Shown here one piece after another: positions 1 to 12,119 of a DNA stretch of 64,000 nucleotides. Source of the DNA: Tyto alba (Eukaryota; Chordata; Aves; Strigiformes; Tytonidae); the NCBI RefSeq assembly GCF_018691265.1, contig NW_024881261.1, positions 25,073,374 through 25,137,373 of the forward strand, given 5' to 3'. Within the stretch, counting starts at the first letter, position 1. Every line of letters starts with the position of its first letter. Under the pieces are notes generated by a model, which was given only the letters and a program-made list of their open reading frames with translations, was not told the origin of the DNA and did no database searches. The position numbers and the translations under genes were made by a program.

Positions 1-603
1 ACAGTCAGTTCGAGAGAGTCTTACAAGGCTGGCTCCATTGCTGTTGAAGTCATCCTGCTGGGAAACAGCTTGCATTCTGATTTGGGACATGTCCCATGGT
101 TGAGTGATTAGAGATGACCTGCATTTTGTCCTGGTCATTTCTCTGGTTTACTAGGTAGCCATGGGCAAACTGTCCCCATTTCTTATGTCCAGTTCTGTGT
201 CTGGTGAGTGGGGTTGAGGATTCTGATTTCCTTTAAGATCCAAAGTAAAACATGAGTATACAAACCCTACTCATGGAGCATTCCCAGTGCAGGAGGAGGC
301 TTGTCCTACTACTCTGATCTACTGGTGAAAAGTGGTACAGAAAGTTTTAGGTGCTGTTTATTCTACCTCTTTGTGTTGCAGATCATTAAGTGAGCTCCAA
401 GTCAGACTAAAGCCTGATGGTTTAAATTTTCTAATGCAGCAAAGCAAGCAGATGGACCTTTTTATCAATGATGTAATCATTGGTAGAAAAAAACCCATAG
501 AGGCATCTTTATATCCTTTCTAAAGCCAAGTTTCTGATGTTACAATCTTTTAGATCAGTCATCAAGTAGTGGATCTGTGAGGCTGCTTTTTCTTCTTTTT
601 CTT

Positions 604-621
604 TTGTTGTTGTTGTTGTTG
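604..621. repeat. (TTG)n microsatellite
   Basis: About six tandem TTG units within a T-rich stretch. Simple repeat, no function inferred. Confidence 0.85.
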
Positions 622-744
622 CATAGCACTTAAGATAAGCTAGGATTTAGAAGATTATTTATCCTGGGCGTCTAAACGAAGATTTCCTGAAGCCGTCTAG
701 TTTCTATTATGTGCCTATTTGTAAGCCTTGCTTTAATATGCAGA

Positions 745-762
745 ATGCCAGTAGGTGGCAAT
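745..762 (+). promoter_or_regulatory. Candidate CTCF binding site
   Basis: The core CCAGTAGGTGGCA (748-760) fits the vertebrate CTCF core CCASYAGRKGGC at all 12 positions. CTCF positions cohesin loops and insulators and is highly conserved in vertebrates. The motif points along the plus strand. Occupancy is inferred from sequence only. Confidence 0.5.
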
Positions 763-3700
763 CAAGAATATGCAGGCTGGTACCTCTGCATTTTGTACAA
801 CTAAAAGGCTTCTTGTGTATGGCAAAATATCAGCTCCTAACAGGCATGCAGAACAGGATAAGGGCTAGCTGTTCATAAAGCCCTTGAAGGTAAACCACTT
901 GGAATTAAAGCTACAAGCTTTCTCCAACTAACCTTTCCACTTTTTGAGCTGTTGAGAGCAGCCCAAGTATATGTTGAAAGTTGTAGCATCTCATTGCATT
1001 GCACGGGAGCTGTGTTCTCAGGCCAGCTATGTCTCATGCAGAAATTATGTCTCTGCGGGGTGATATAAGGAACCTGCATCAGTGCAGCCAGAAGAAAAGC
1101 TGTGTGTATATATGACTCAAGTAGGGTTACTCCTTGCAGAGCTTGTTTTGCCATCTCCGATTTTCAGGACTTTGTGTTACTTCCAAAGCCACTCCAATAC
1201 AGGAACCAGAGAATTCAACTCTGGGCATGTTAAGTAGCCTGAATTGGAAACAACTGTCCTGTAACTGCACTTAAGTCAGGCAGCGGTAAGGTTTTTCTGG
1301 CTTTCTTTCACCCTGTGGGATAGGAAGAAATTACTGTTCACTAATGAAGTTAACGGTTGATAATTTGCTGGTAATTGGATGGACAGATTTATTTTTGGTG
1401 CAGCGGAGAAAATATTATTTCTGTACATAAAATTTCCAGTGAAACAGTTTGTAAGATCAAATTGCAACTGACAGTGCAGAGTTTGCCTCTAACATTTACC
1501 AGCATAGCAAGTGACTTTTTCCCACATCTGCCCTCAGCTTGATCTTTCCTTATGACAGGAGACTGCAATGAAAGGAAAGGGAGAAAGGTGCAAGGATTTC
1601 ACTTTTTGAAAGCCTTTTTTCCAAAAGAAATGGCTGTGGCGTGAGGTCATCTGAAACATTGACTGCATTGTACTGGTATTGTTAAAGCATTGTGACCTAC
1701 ATTGCTTGAGCACTGTGATCTGCTTCAATTAATGGATCCATCAGCACAGATTAATTATAAAACTGACATCCACTTCTAGATGTAGTGGGTACTGGTGACC
1801 TCTAGTCATGAGGAAGATGCTGGCTTCTGCTTTGTGTATGTGTGATAACGTAGTTTATATGAATGCTTTGTGGAAACTGTCCTTGTTAAATTACAAATCC
1901 CCTGTGTACCATATTTGAATTATTTTTAATAGAGTTTAGTTTCTTAATACACTGGAAGTCTGTAATACCAAATTAATTTACATCTCTGAAATTTGCTTCT
2001 TGTCCTGTATTTTGCTCTACTTAAAAAGAATGCATCAGTGTAATCATCCTTGTGTTATCTGTCATTAACTTTATTAATGAACCTTTCCTGCTGTAAGTTA
2101 CTCAGAAGAGCTTTGCAGAGGGTAACGGAAACTTTCCAGGCTGTAACTGCTTACAAACAAGGGAAGCTGTCCCTTCTTCCTGCTCCCACCAAACGTCTGC
2201 CATGGATATAATACTTGTGGAAGTGTTAAATAGTTGGCTGAGTGAGGTCCTCGATACATACTTCACTTCAGCAATTGCTGGACAAAGTTTGTGGGTGACT
2301 AGGCTCTCTTGTATAAGCAGCTATATAAACATACAATAACAGAGTTTCTAACCTGAGAGCACATGTACATAGAAATGGGAAGTGGGGAGACAGACAGGCA
2401 AAGTGAGGTCCTGCTGTGTTGACAGTGTGTCTGAGTAGCAAACACGCCTTCTGACTGTCTCTCTATCCGTGTTGCCCATGATCTTTTGCTTCCTGACCCT
2501 CCCACATAGGCTCTGCTGCTTGAAACTCTTTTTTGTTCTCCTGCTTCATGGTATGGTGTACCTCTAGTACATCATCTTTATCCCTTTACAACCTTCTGCT
2601 TGTGCTGTGGTTTGGGAAACACGAAGTTGTATCTAGTTCTGTGGGGCACTTTTTCTTTTCCTTTTTCTTCTTCTCCCCTAGCCCCTTACTGTTCGAGAAA
2701 TATTTTGCTGTGTGCTACTTCAGCAAGCATGAGAGGAGGATCATCTCCTCCTTACTCTTTAGCCTTGCCTACAGTAACAAGAATGGGGTGTGGTGCTAAA
2801 AGGGAGCAGTGTTCGTGCTAACAGCGTGTGTAAAGGGAGGTGATTGTTTTTCAATCATTGCACGCAAAACACACTGGAAGTAAATTATATTGTTTGAGCT
2901 CCTGTATACGTGCCCTTGCGTGGTGGCAGAGAGCACAGACTGCTCTGTAACAGACAAAAATAATGTTTCTATCTCCTGTGTGGCCTCATCTTGATTCCAC
3001 TCATCTTCACAGATCTGTTTTCAATGGTCTTGGTTTCTTCCCTGTGTTTCCAGAGGGAAGACTGAGCTTGGTATTTCTGGTTGACAGCTTCACTTAGAAG
3101 TCTCCTATCTGTTTGTGGATAGTTTTGAAGCTTTGCTGAACAGAGCCAAGAAAGAGTGAAGCTGTCTGCTTTAGTAACTGTTCTGGGTGGGAAAAGGGCA
3201 GGCAACTTTACTGTGATTCCTCTGAGAGGCCTCCATATTTACAACTCCTTAGCATACGTGAGAAGTTCAGATTTTTTTGCCAGTGTAAATTAGTTTAAAT
3301 TCATGCAAGTTAAATTTAATCTGCTGATGTGTTGTTTGGTCCCCCAACATGTTTCAGGACAACTGAAATGTCTCAGATTCATAGCTCTTACCAGCTGAAA
3401 CAATTTACTCTTGCTGGAAAACATGGCCTACTCTGGATCCACTTCTGTGTTATGCAAAGGTTCAGGAAACAACGGACCCTCAAAACCAAGCTGTGACTTC
3501 TCCAAAGGCCCAGACAGCAGGCATTAACATCATGCAACATAACTATGGGATGTTTCTGTATGGGAAAGGACCATTCATACTGACATGTTCCCTTTTGACG
3601 GCTGGTCTTTAATATTTCATGAAACCAAACTAGCTTAGAAACATAAAGAAGCCTTTTACTAAAGTGATTTTCTGGAACAGACTTGGCATAATACACATAG

Positions 3701-5990
3701 GCTAGGTCCAGCCAGAAAACTGTCAAGCCTCTTCCTCCATTTTCACTTCTCTAATAAGCTCAGACACATTGCTCTTATGCTTCAAGGCATCCCAGGAAGC
3801 TGGAGATCTCATGCTTCTGAACTGGTACAACTACAGACATTTTCCCTAGGATTTATCTACCGAGTCTTTCAACTGGTCTAGAAAGAAATTTCCTGTGCTT
3901 CACTGCACAGAAGGGAAATTGTCCAAAGCTGTTTAGAAATATCTATGTATTAAAACATTTTATTTAAATATTTGGATAAGACTGAAATTGCACAATGATC
4001 TACTACAGAGCATGAGCACACTGCAGGCAACTCTTACTCCCCACAGTAGGTAACATAAACAGTTTTCTGTGGAATATGTCTGTTATATCTTCCTTTTAAG
4101 ACAATTTTCCTAAGTTTCTGTAGCTGCTGGGTACAAACTACATATATTCTTTCTCAGTAACGAGGGAGAAATTTTTTAGGTGCATGGTAAGAGCTCTATA
4201 TTGTGTGTACTTTTTCTTTGACACCTTCATTGGCTTTTCAGTTTTCCTGTAATCCAGGTGTTGCAGTTTTCCTCATGCTTGAACTTTAAGGACTGCTGAG
4301 ATTATACTTCATCTGTAAAGTTTTTGTCTCATTCTTTTCTCACAATAACTAAAGCTAAACATGTCAACACCTTAAAATGGGGGATGAAAATCTGATCCTT
4401 TTGTATATGGGCTGCAGAATGGCAATGTTCAGAAAACGCACAAAGCTTTACGGGTCCAGATGAAGCGGAAAGCCTGGATCAGTTGTTCTGTCCATCTGTA
4501 CCTTACCCTGTTGCTGAAAAGAGTCCAGTTATCTCATTTTTGATACCTTCCCCTGACACTTGTAGTGCATGTCAGCATGCGTTGCAAGTTTTTTACACTG
4601 TATGAAGTACAACATCCCCTCCAGCAAGAAATTGCAGCTTTTCACTGTGGGTAGGAGTGATCATAAATGATAACTGCAACACTATTAAAACAACTTGAGA
4701 AGATTTGTTAAACAGAAGTGGTGATGGAAGAGAAAGAGCAAAATTAGAACAAGGAGGCCATACGCATAAAATGTTCCTAAATTTACTGCTGTCCCCCTCT
4801 TTATCCAGAGGTGAGTATGGTACATGGAGCTGAAGGGTAAGTTAACATCCACGATGGCTATGGTAATGTGAAGAAAGCTGGTTGACTTTGCAAAGGTCAG
4901 TTCATTCTGTTTCTTCTGCTCTGTCGGTATTTTTCATTGAGTGTCTATAGAACCAAACAAGGTTTTCTGCTGTATCCTCTAAAAATGTCTCTAGGTTCTT
5001 TGCCTTTTTAACAGCACAACAGGAACTGGTTGAAAGGAGTTGGATGTTCCCCAGTTGCAGCTGGTCTTATTGGTTTGGAAGTGTATGTGGTCTAGATATT
5101 CTTTCTTTTGGGAGAAAACTTCGCCAGTTTCATGTCCTTAGAGCTGTTCAGCTGCAGTTTTCACTCAGCTTTTAGTGATGTACTGCTCAAGTACTCGGCA
5201 TCTCTGCTTGGTAGGGAGATGCTGCTTCCTGCAGGCCCAGATAGATTTGACCCCTTTTGTTGTTCTGGAAAGAATTCCATGATCCAGGCTTTCAATAGGC
5301 AGTGGTAGAAATAGCTTGCTGAAAACACACGGATTTATTTATCCCAGTTAAACAGTACAAGCAGAGAGAAGTAGATTGGAAATAACAAAACCTTATGTGC
5401 CTATGAACTGACCTCACTTTTGGATTTCCTCGTCAGGTAAACAAATTCATCTTAACTCAGGCACTCTCAGCACAGCTGACTGACTGGGCCCTGCAACTGC
5501 TATCATTCCAGCACTTCCCAGCTTCTAGTTATTGTGTCCCCATAGCATGTAGGATACTTTCTTAATAATTCCCAGGTATTCCAAAGTTCTTATGACTCAC
5601 AATCCTGCATTGAGTCTGATGGCTTGTGTGTTTCCAGAGGTACCAGCAGGAACCTTCTGGTGGTGAGCTCAGGCTTTGTTCCTTCAAGGACCAGACTGTT
5701 GGAGGAGGAAGATGCAGCCTGCATTCCTCAAACTCTGAAGAGCTCAAACTGTATTAAACCTTAGGGTTTTCTAGAACCAGGAATTTACATAATCTCTAAA
5801 TCCCCAAATATGTATCCTGTTGATAACAGCTACATTCTTCACTCCATCTCTCAAAGTAATTGCTTCTTTCTAGGAGTATAAAATGGCTTCTGATCCTCCA
5901 GGCTCTTAGTAGCAGTTACACAGTTGACATTATTACTATCATCTGAGACTAGCTCTGCAACTTTAAAAAAAAATGCATGTAGGGTTCCTG

Positions 5991-6010
5991 CCCTTCCCCC
6001 CCCCCCCTTA
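5991..6010. repeat. C homopolymer tract
   Basis: Twelve consecutive C (5996-6007) inside a C/T stretch. A likely spot for sequencing length error and length polymorphism. Confidence 0.9.
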
Positions 6011-7866
6011 AACTAGCATCTATACTCTAGATGTGAACATGTATGCCCTTTAGATGTGTTTAGTTTATTGTGTTATGCAGAAAGCTTTGCAAAGTGGCCA
6101 CATCAGTAGCTGCTGCTGCTGTGTTGTGAGTGGCAATGGAGGATGCTTACCCAAGAACTCCCTTCAGTTGGTGGAATCCCCACACAATTTTAATTGGCTC
6201 TGGGAGAGAAAACACAGGAACAGTAACTGGTGAATAGTCTTCAGCTTTACCTTCTGTAGTGCCCCTGTAGGCTCAGGGGCCATCCTATACTATTTGACTG
6301 ACTGTAACTGGGGCAAGTCCTCCAAGTTTTTGCTGGCAGCGTGCTTAGTGAGGAAGCTAGCAGTGGAAGAGTGAGGGATGTTCAGTTTCTCTGCCTCCTG
6401 CAGAAGCAGAGGTCTGTGTGGAAAGGTAGAGAGCTTCAGGAATACTGGGAAAGAGAAGCTGCTTCTCTGGTGGGAGGGGAAGGGGACCCCAGCTACAACT
6501 TCCCTGGGGACTTATGGGAAAGTGTTTACCTTGCAAGCAGTACTGCAGCCTTAAAGACACCAGAGTTCTGTATTAGGCAGATTGCTTATGTCAGATACTG
6601 TATAAAGATCTGGTGTGTTCTTTTGAAACAGGATGTTTCAGATAAAACTGCTTGAGTGGAGAGTCAGAGGAGACTATATATTTCTACTTTGCAACTCAGG
6701 GCAGGCTGCATTTAGTAATACGTTTTTAGTATTTCTGGACAAATAGAGGTCAACAAATACAAATTTAGCTACAACCAAATCCTCTTAGTTTCTGCTTAAA
6801 ACCAGAAGTAACAGTCACTCGGGGAATTTTAGTGCTGAATTTAACTGAAAGGGCTTTCTAAAGCTTCTTATTCTATCCATCTCAGCCAAGAAGCAATGGA
6901 GCCACAGGACTTTCATGTAAGATTTGGGAAAACTCACTGAGAACGAGAGGATGAAACTGGATAAACTTTCGAAAAGCATCTAGAGGTATCGAGCTCTTTA
7001 TGACTGAAATCTCAGAACCCTTTGTCCATGCCATATTCATAAAAATATATGTTTCAGGAAGATACCAGAATTATATTAAGTAGCTTCCAGAACAAGACCA
7101 TCTTTCTGAAGTTTCAGTTTAACAGGACTAGGTCAAAATCTGCCATTAGAGGTGTATGGAAGGGGACTCCCTGCTCCTATTTTGCCTTTGCAAGGATTTC
7201 TTGCCTCTCATAATGCCCAATCCTGTTGAATTTTGTTGTGATTTCAGATACTTTTTGTCTCAGTGGCAGGTAGCAAACCCTAAATAGTCATGCCTCCCTG
7301 TCTCAGTGTTTATTGCTAACTGAGTTTCATCTATAACTAAAGTTAATCAAAATATTCTTAGTGTCGGTGATCTTTAAAGCAGATGCTGTGAAAGGCTAAG
7401 TCTCCTCTTCATTAGGCCTGAGAATAAGGGAGTGAATAATTCCTTCAAGTAAAAATGAGTGAGTATTATTCTTTTACACTGCAATAGATACAAGTCATAT
7501 AGTCCTGGCTGACTTTATGGTGTTCTGCTTCTGTTATATATGTCTTCCCCATCTGTAGGATGCGTTATGTCTTAATCTGTAGCCCTGTCCGTCCATCAGG
7601 AGATGTGAAGTCCTGATGGAGATGGTTCTTGATAGAAAGGAGCAATAGAGGGAGAGGAGAATGAGGAGACCACAGGGACAGATCTTACTTTGAGCAACCT
7701 CATTTAGGGATCTGTTGGCAGACAATGGTCAGAGCTGGAATTTCCTGAGAAGAATCTTGTTAAGGGATTGCTTAGTACCCTTACCTATGGACTATTGCAG
7801 TAAAAACTCATTTTATCATAGTGTAAGTGAACAGAAAGCTATTTTGTCTGGTCAACATGTTCATCC

Positions 7867-7990
7867 TTTTTTTTTTTTTTAAAAAATAACCCAAGCCCCA
7901 AACAAACCAAAAAACACTAAAGAAACCCCAAACACAGCAACTTTTTTTTTTTTTTGTAACAAAACTAAATGAGCCCACAAAACCCTCGTC
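7867..7990. repeat. Paired T14 tracts around an A/C-rich low-complexity segment
   Basis: Two runs of 14 T (7867-7880 and 7942-7955) enclose about 60 bp that is almost only A and C on this strand. Read on the minus strand it is two A14 runs separated by G/T-rich DNA. It could be two successive retrotransposed tails or simple-repeat expansion. No source element can be identified. Confidence 0.7.
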
Positions 7991-8069
7991 CCCAGCAACA
8001 GCACCGCCACTCCCCAACTAAAAATTGTGTCCTACTCTTCACGAACACTTATGTTTTCATTTAAATATT

Positions 8070-8620
8070 CTCATTATAAGCTTTGTATCTAGCAATTTAG
8101 TTAACAGAATACATGAATGATTCATGTTAGCCCTATACATAATGCATAATTAAATCACAGACTGATGGAGTGGAATTTATTAATTGTGAAGACACATGTG
8201 TTACCATGATACTAATTTATTTCTTTCAATTTTATTGGCATATTGCTCGCTCATCTGTGATTGCCTGCTTTGTTGCATTACCCAAGAACAGTAACATGTT
8301 GTTAAAACAAATTATCTGGACATTTGGATAGGCTGTTTGTTCACTGATGGGAACAATATGTATTTAGCAAAAAGATTTAATGTAAACTATTATACATGGA
8401 GTATTACCCTAGTACAGAACCATCACACTAAAGCTGCTTTGATGAGGCATATTAATTTCTGATAAAAATATATTCGAAAAATAATGGCAGAGACTCTTGC
8501 ATCAGGAGAAAGCAGAATTTCACAGAAAATAATCTTGGCAAAATTACATGGTAACTTTTTATACATTTTTATGAATCCTATTAAATTTTATGATCTAATA
8601 TTGTAAGGTGTTTTAGCTCA
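8070..8620. promoter_or_regulatory. Possible conserved non-coding element
   Basis: An A+T-rich stretch without simple repeats or transposon signatures, dense in homeodomain-type TAAT/ATTA cores, including a run near 8145-8195 with TAATTA and ATTAAT. Vertebrate developmental enhancers often look like this, but A+T-rich neutral DNA can too. The call rests on texture alone and needs cross-species alignment. Confidence 0.25.
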
Positions 8621-9123
8621 TTCTTAGAATTTGTGTGTCTGCCTAAGGCTTTTGCCTCTGATTCCTGTTGTGTCTTGGTAGGATCTTTGGAAAGACATTT
8701 TTATTTGTTTGTGTTTTAAGCAGGGCATACTTTTGCTAAATAAGAATTTAGGGTTTTTTGTAGCCTTTTTTTAGTCAGATGATGTAATTGTAGTGCTGAA
8801 AGACAGTGTGGGTCCAAGGAACCATAACAATTGGAGATGAAAAGTGTAGACCCTCTTAGGAAGATCTGAGTAGAGCAGGTGCATAGTTGTCTTCAGAAAC
8901 TGTTGGTTGAATAGGTACTTAGTGGGATATCTCAGGTATGCCTGAGCCCTCAGATCAAGATGCTTTGTCAAGAACAGTCTGCAACAATCCAGAGCTATGG
9001 AAACTCCACTGTTGTGTGGTAGAGAGGAGCAGCATCCACAGAAAAATCCTGTGTCTTTCAGTAGATGAAAGTTGATATTAGGCTAAATATCATTAGCCTA
9101 TTTCTTTTGTCATCTAAGCTGGG

Positions 9124-9235
9124 GGATAGGGCCAGAAGGGATACTTAGGTCATCTTGTCTTACATCTTGTGCGTCCTAGGCTGTTGTACGGAATCGAGTA
9201 ACTTTTGCTGACTGAGGTGTAATGCAGTTCTGCCA
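9124..9235 (-). repeat. Ancient CR1/L3-type LINE 3' fragment
   Basis: The plus strand reads 'GGCCAGAAGGGAtactTAGG' and then TCATCTTGTCT, followed by a degraded version of the usual 3' region of old amniote CR1/L3 elements in antisense orientation. It is strongly diverged and truncated, with no open frame. The assignment is from pattern memory and the subfamily is not determinable here. Confidence 0.55.
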
Positions 9236-9754
9236 TGGTGGCCAGTAGCAAGGAAAGGTATGAATAAGTAGATCTACTTCTGGCATACCTTGATCACCTT
9301 CTGCGTTGTCATATCTGCTGTATGTGAGTTATAAAATATGTTCTGCTTTTGTGCAGAAGACCCAAGTGGGCCATCTTTTAAAATCCCTCAAAATTAATGG
9401 TTTTGAACTTGCTTCGACACAAAAGCTATTTCTGTGTTTGATTCTTCTGAGACATGGATGGTGACTCTGTTCTGTTTAGTGGGGTTTCCTCTGCTGGATC
9501 CACACAACAGCCTGGTTCACAGATCCTGCAGGGAGGTGGACTGGAGTTTGGTACTTGATGTACGAAGCCTTCCCTCTGTTTTGCTGTAGGATTTACTGCC
9601 TTCTTTCACATAAAATGATCCTGGAAGATATTAAAGGCGAAAAATGGGGCTGAAAAAAAAATATAATACATAAGTAATGTTTTGGGGGGGTTGTTTTTGT
9701 TGTGAGGGAAAGAAGGTTAGGGTGTTTTATTTTAGCCACTTACCCAAGATCTCT

Positions 9755-9990
9755 GTGTGCCAAGGTGCTGTACTGACATATGTTAAGAATCAGTCCTTGC
9801 TCAAAAAATTTGCAAACAAAAGCAAGATGTGATAAGCAATATCGCTGCTCTTCAGAGACCGAGAAATTGAGTTGATGGATACAGAAGTAATGGAGACCCT
9901 GGTTTAGAAAAGGTTAAATGACTGACAAAGGTCCCCCAGGAGTTCTACTGCAAAGCTGAGAAATGAATCTAAGACCTTGGCCATAAAACT
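9755..9990 (-). repeat. Ancient MIR/L2-type repeat fragment
   Basis: The plus strand carries AAGGTGCTGTACTGAC, then a degraded CAGTCCTTGCTC block, and about 100 bp later GAGAAATTGAG..AAAAGGTTAAATGACT..AAAGGTC..GAGAAATGAATCTAAGACC. That order fits the antisense strand of an old CORE-SINE/L2-type repeat common in amniotes. It is heavily mutated, which is expected for elements inherited from the amniote ancestor. Confidence 0.55.
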
Positions 9991-11205
9991 GTTCTTTTGA
10001 AGGAAAATTGCATAGGCTGTCAAAGATACAAGAACTGCAGAAACCCACTTCTGAATAGTGTTCTTGGTATCAAAAATTTTAAGTATAGACACAGCTAAAG
10101 AAAATTATATAATGCATCTGTAGTTTACTGACATATCAAAATCATTGTTTAATTCTGACTTGCATGACATGAAACAGGATCATGTCAGCCAAGTATATTG
10201 GTAAAATTTCAGCTTATCACAAACTAGTTTATGCCTAAGATTTCTGTACGCAGTTAAGAGCTCCTTTTTTATGAGCAAACTGATTTCTGATTTGCTGGAG
10301 CTTCAGAACAAGACCATCTCAGGGCTTATCAGCATACACCTCTTCAATAATACTGTGATGAGTAGCTCTCACTGTACTGAGTTTGTATCCATCAGATAAA
10401 ATATAGTATCTGTAGTATATTAGTCATCCTAGACAACAGGGGAAAAGTTACTATCGCAGAACTATCAGAAGATAAATATTTTCTGCTTTGAAATTAATCA
10501 GATAATTTTCCCTCAAGCTTTATCTTTGCCTTTTGTTTTTCTTGTAAGGGGTATCATTGGTCTCTCTATATCTTATTCATGACAAACTACACTTGAATTA
10601 CCACCAGGATTTTTTTTTTTGTTGTTTTTTTTTCTCGGAGCTAAGGACTAGATCCTTGGCTCCTGCAAACAGGACTTGTTCCCATAGGATCTATGGGTAT
10701 CTGTTCTATAAAATGTGCACTTCAGTGTTTTCAGAGAACTACTTATTTTGGAAATGTTGAACTGAAATGTTAAGTTTGAGGTTTTTTTCTAGCATCGTGT
10801 TACCGGGCTTCCAATCAGGTAAATCAAAATAATGGTATACTCTTAAAAATCAGCTGAGGTGCTAAGAGAACTTCCCAGCTGAGGATAACTGAATGCTGAA
10901 ATTGATTACCTAGGAAGGCTGTAGAAATTCTACCAGTGGAGGTTTTCTTGTTTAAGAGCAGTTTCTTACACAGAAGCAAGAGCCTGTGACAAGAAGATGT
11001 GTAGGTATAAACGCTCTGCTCTGGGATCATCCTGAGGTCATTCCCAATGCTTTTGCCTGAGACGATGCAGACTGTTAATGTAGTGATTGTCTCTTCAAAC
11101 CTATGTAATTTAGGGCTGGATGGCTTCTGCTCTTGCATACTTTATAAAGTTGATGGGTTTTGGAGAAGGTTCTGAAAACAATTTAGGGTTTTAATGTTGG
11201 AACAT
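9991..11205. other. Unique non-coding DNA, no gene seen
   Basis: Only short chance open frames. Two T-rich stretches lie near 10610-10635. Nothing else can be supported. Confidence 0.65.
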
Positions 11206-11395
11206 TGTCATGGTTTGAGCCTGATCAGCAGCCAACCACCATGCAGCCACTCTCTTTCCCTTCTCTTCTGGCAATAAGAAGTGACAGAGAGCCAGGCCTG
11301 GGGTTCGAGATAGGACTGGGATGGGGAAAAAAATCACCCTTTATGGTCATGAGCAAAAGGCAGACTCGTTAGGGGAAGAAAAAAAAGAACATACA

Positions 11396-11401
11396 TTTAT
11401 T
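11396..11401 (-). terminator. LTR polyadenylation signal AATAAA
   Basis: TTTATT on the plus strand, AATAAA on the minus strand, inside the minus-strand LTR about 190 bp before its 3' end. This is the expected place for the R-region poly(A) signal. Confidence 0.6.
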
Positions 11402-12111
11402 ACAGACACTAACAACACTAACAGAGTAGGACAGTGAGAAGCATTGCCACATCTTGAGAACACCTTTCCCCCACCCCTCCCTTCTTCCCGGGCTCAGCTC
11501 TGCTCCTGATATCTCTACCTCCTCTCCCCAGCAGCACAGGGGCAGGGAATGGGGGGTGCAGTCAGTGCTGCTGCTTCTTCCACCTTCAGTGAGGGGAGCT
11601 TCTGGAACTTCTCTCCCTGCTCCATCGTGGTCCCCCTCTCACAGGAGACAGTCCTCCACAAGCTTTCTCTGATGTGAGTTCCTCCCATGGGTCGCAGTGT
11701 TCCCCACACTGCTCCGTCGTGGGTCACTAACTTTCTCTGACTGAGTCCCTCCCACAGCTGCAGCCCTTCCAGAGCTGCTCCAGTGTGGGACACCCCCGCA
11801 TGCTGCAATCCTCCCAGCACTGAGTTACAGCAGTGGGGCTGCCTTTTCTCACAAGACCCCGGCCTTCTTTGGGCACAGGACCTTGATCATCCAGGCGAAA
11901 AAACACAGGCCATAAATCAGTGTCTGCTCCACCGTAGATCTTCATGGGTGGCAGGGGGGGCGCTCTGCCGTCTCTCCACAGGACACAGGGGTGTCTCTGC
12001 TCCGGCACACCTCCCCCCTCCTTTCTTCCTCTGTTCCTCCACTGACCTTGGTGTTCACGCAGCTGCAGCAACTCCTCCTCACAAGTCTGGATCCTCCTCA
12101 CCACGTCCCTT

Positions 12112-12119
12112 CTTAAATA
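12112..12119 (-). promoter_or_regulatory. LTR TATA-like box
   Basis: The minus strand reads TATTTAAG about 160 bp into the LTR. The related plus-strand LTR has the same TATTTAAGAAGG core at 18325, supporting a shared U3 promoter. Confidence 0.55.

Larger units (their letters stand above)
1..7866. other. Unique non-coding DNA, no gene seen
   Basis: Every open frame here is short (104 codons or fewer) and none resembles a known protein. There is no CpG island and no clear interspersed repeat. The only items I can support are a (TTG)n run at 604-621, a CTCF-type motif at 748 and a C homopolymer at 5996-6007. A good polypyrimidine tract with AG ends at 6403 and a GT lies 22 nt later, but an exon that short cannot be supported. 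Most likely intron or intergenic DNA. Confidence 0.7.

Noticed and set aside
6404..6425. 22-nt micro-exon between a strong acceptor and GTAGAG
   Set aside because: Too short and not a multiple of three, with no partner exons.
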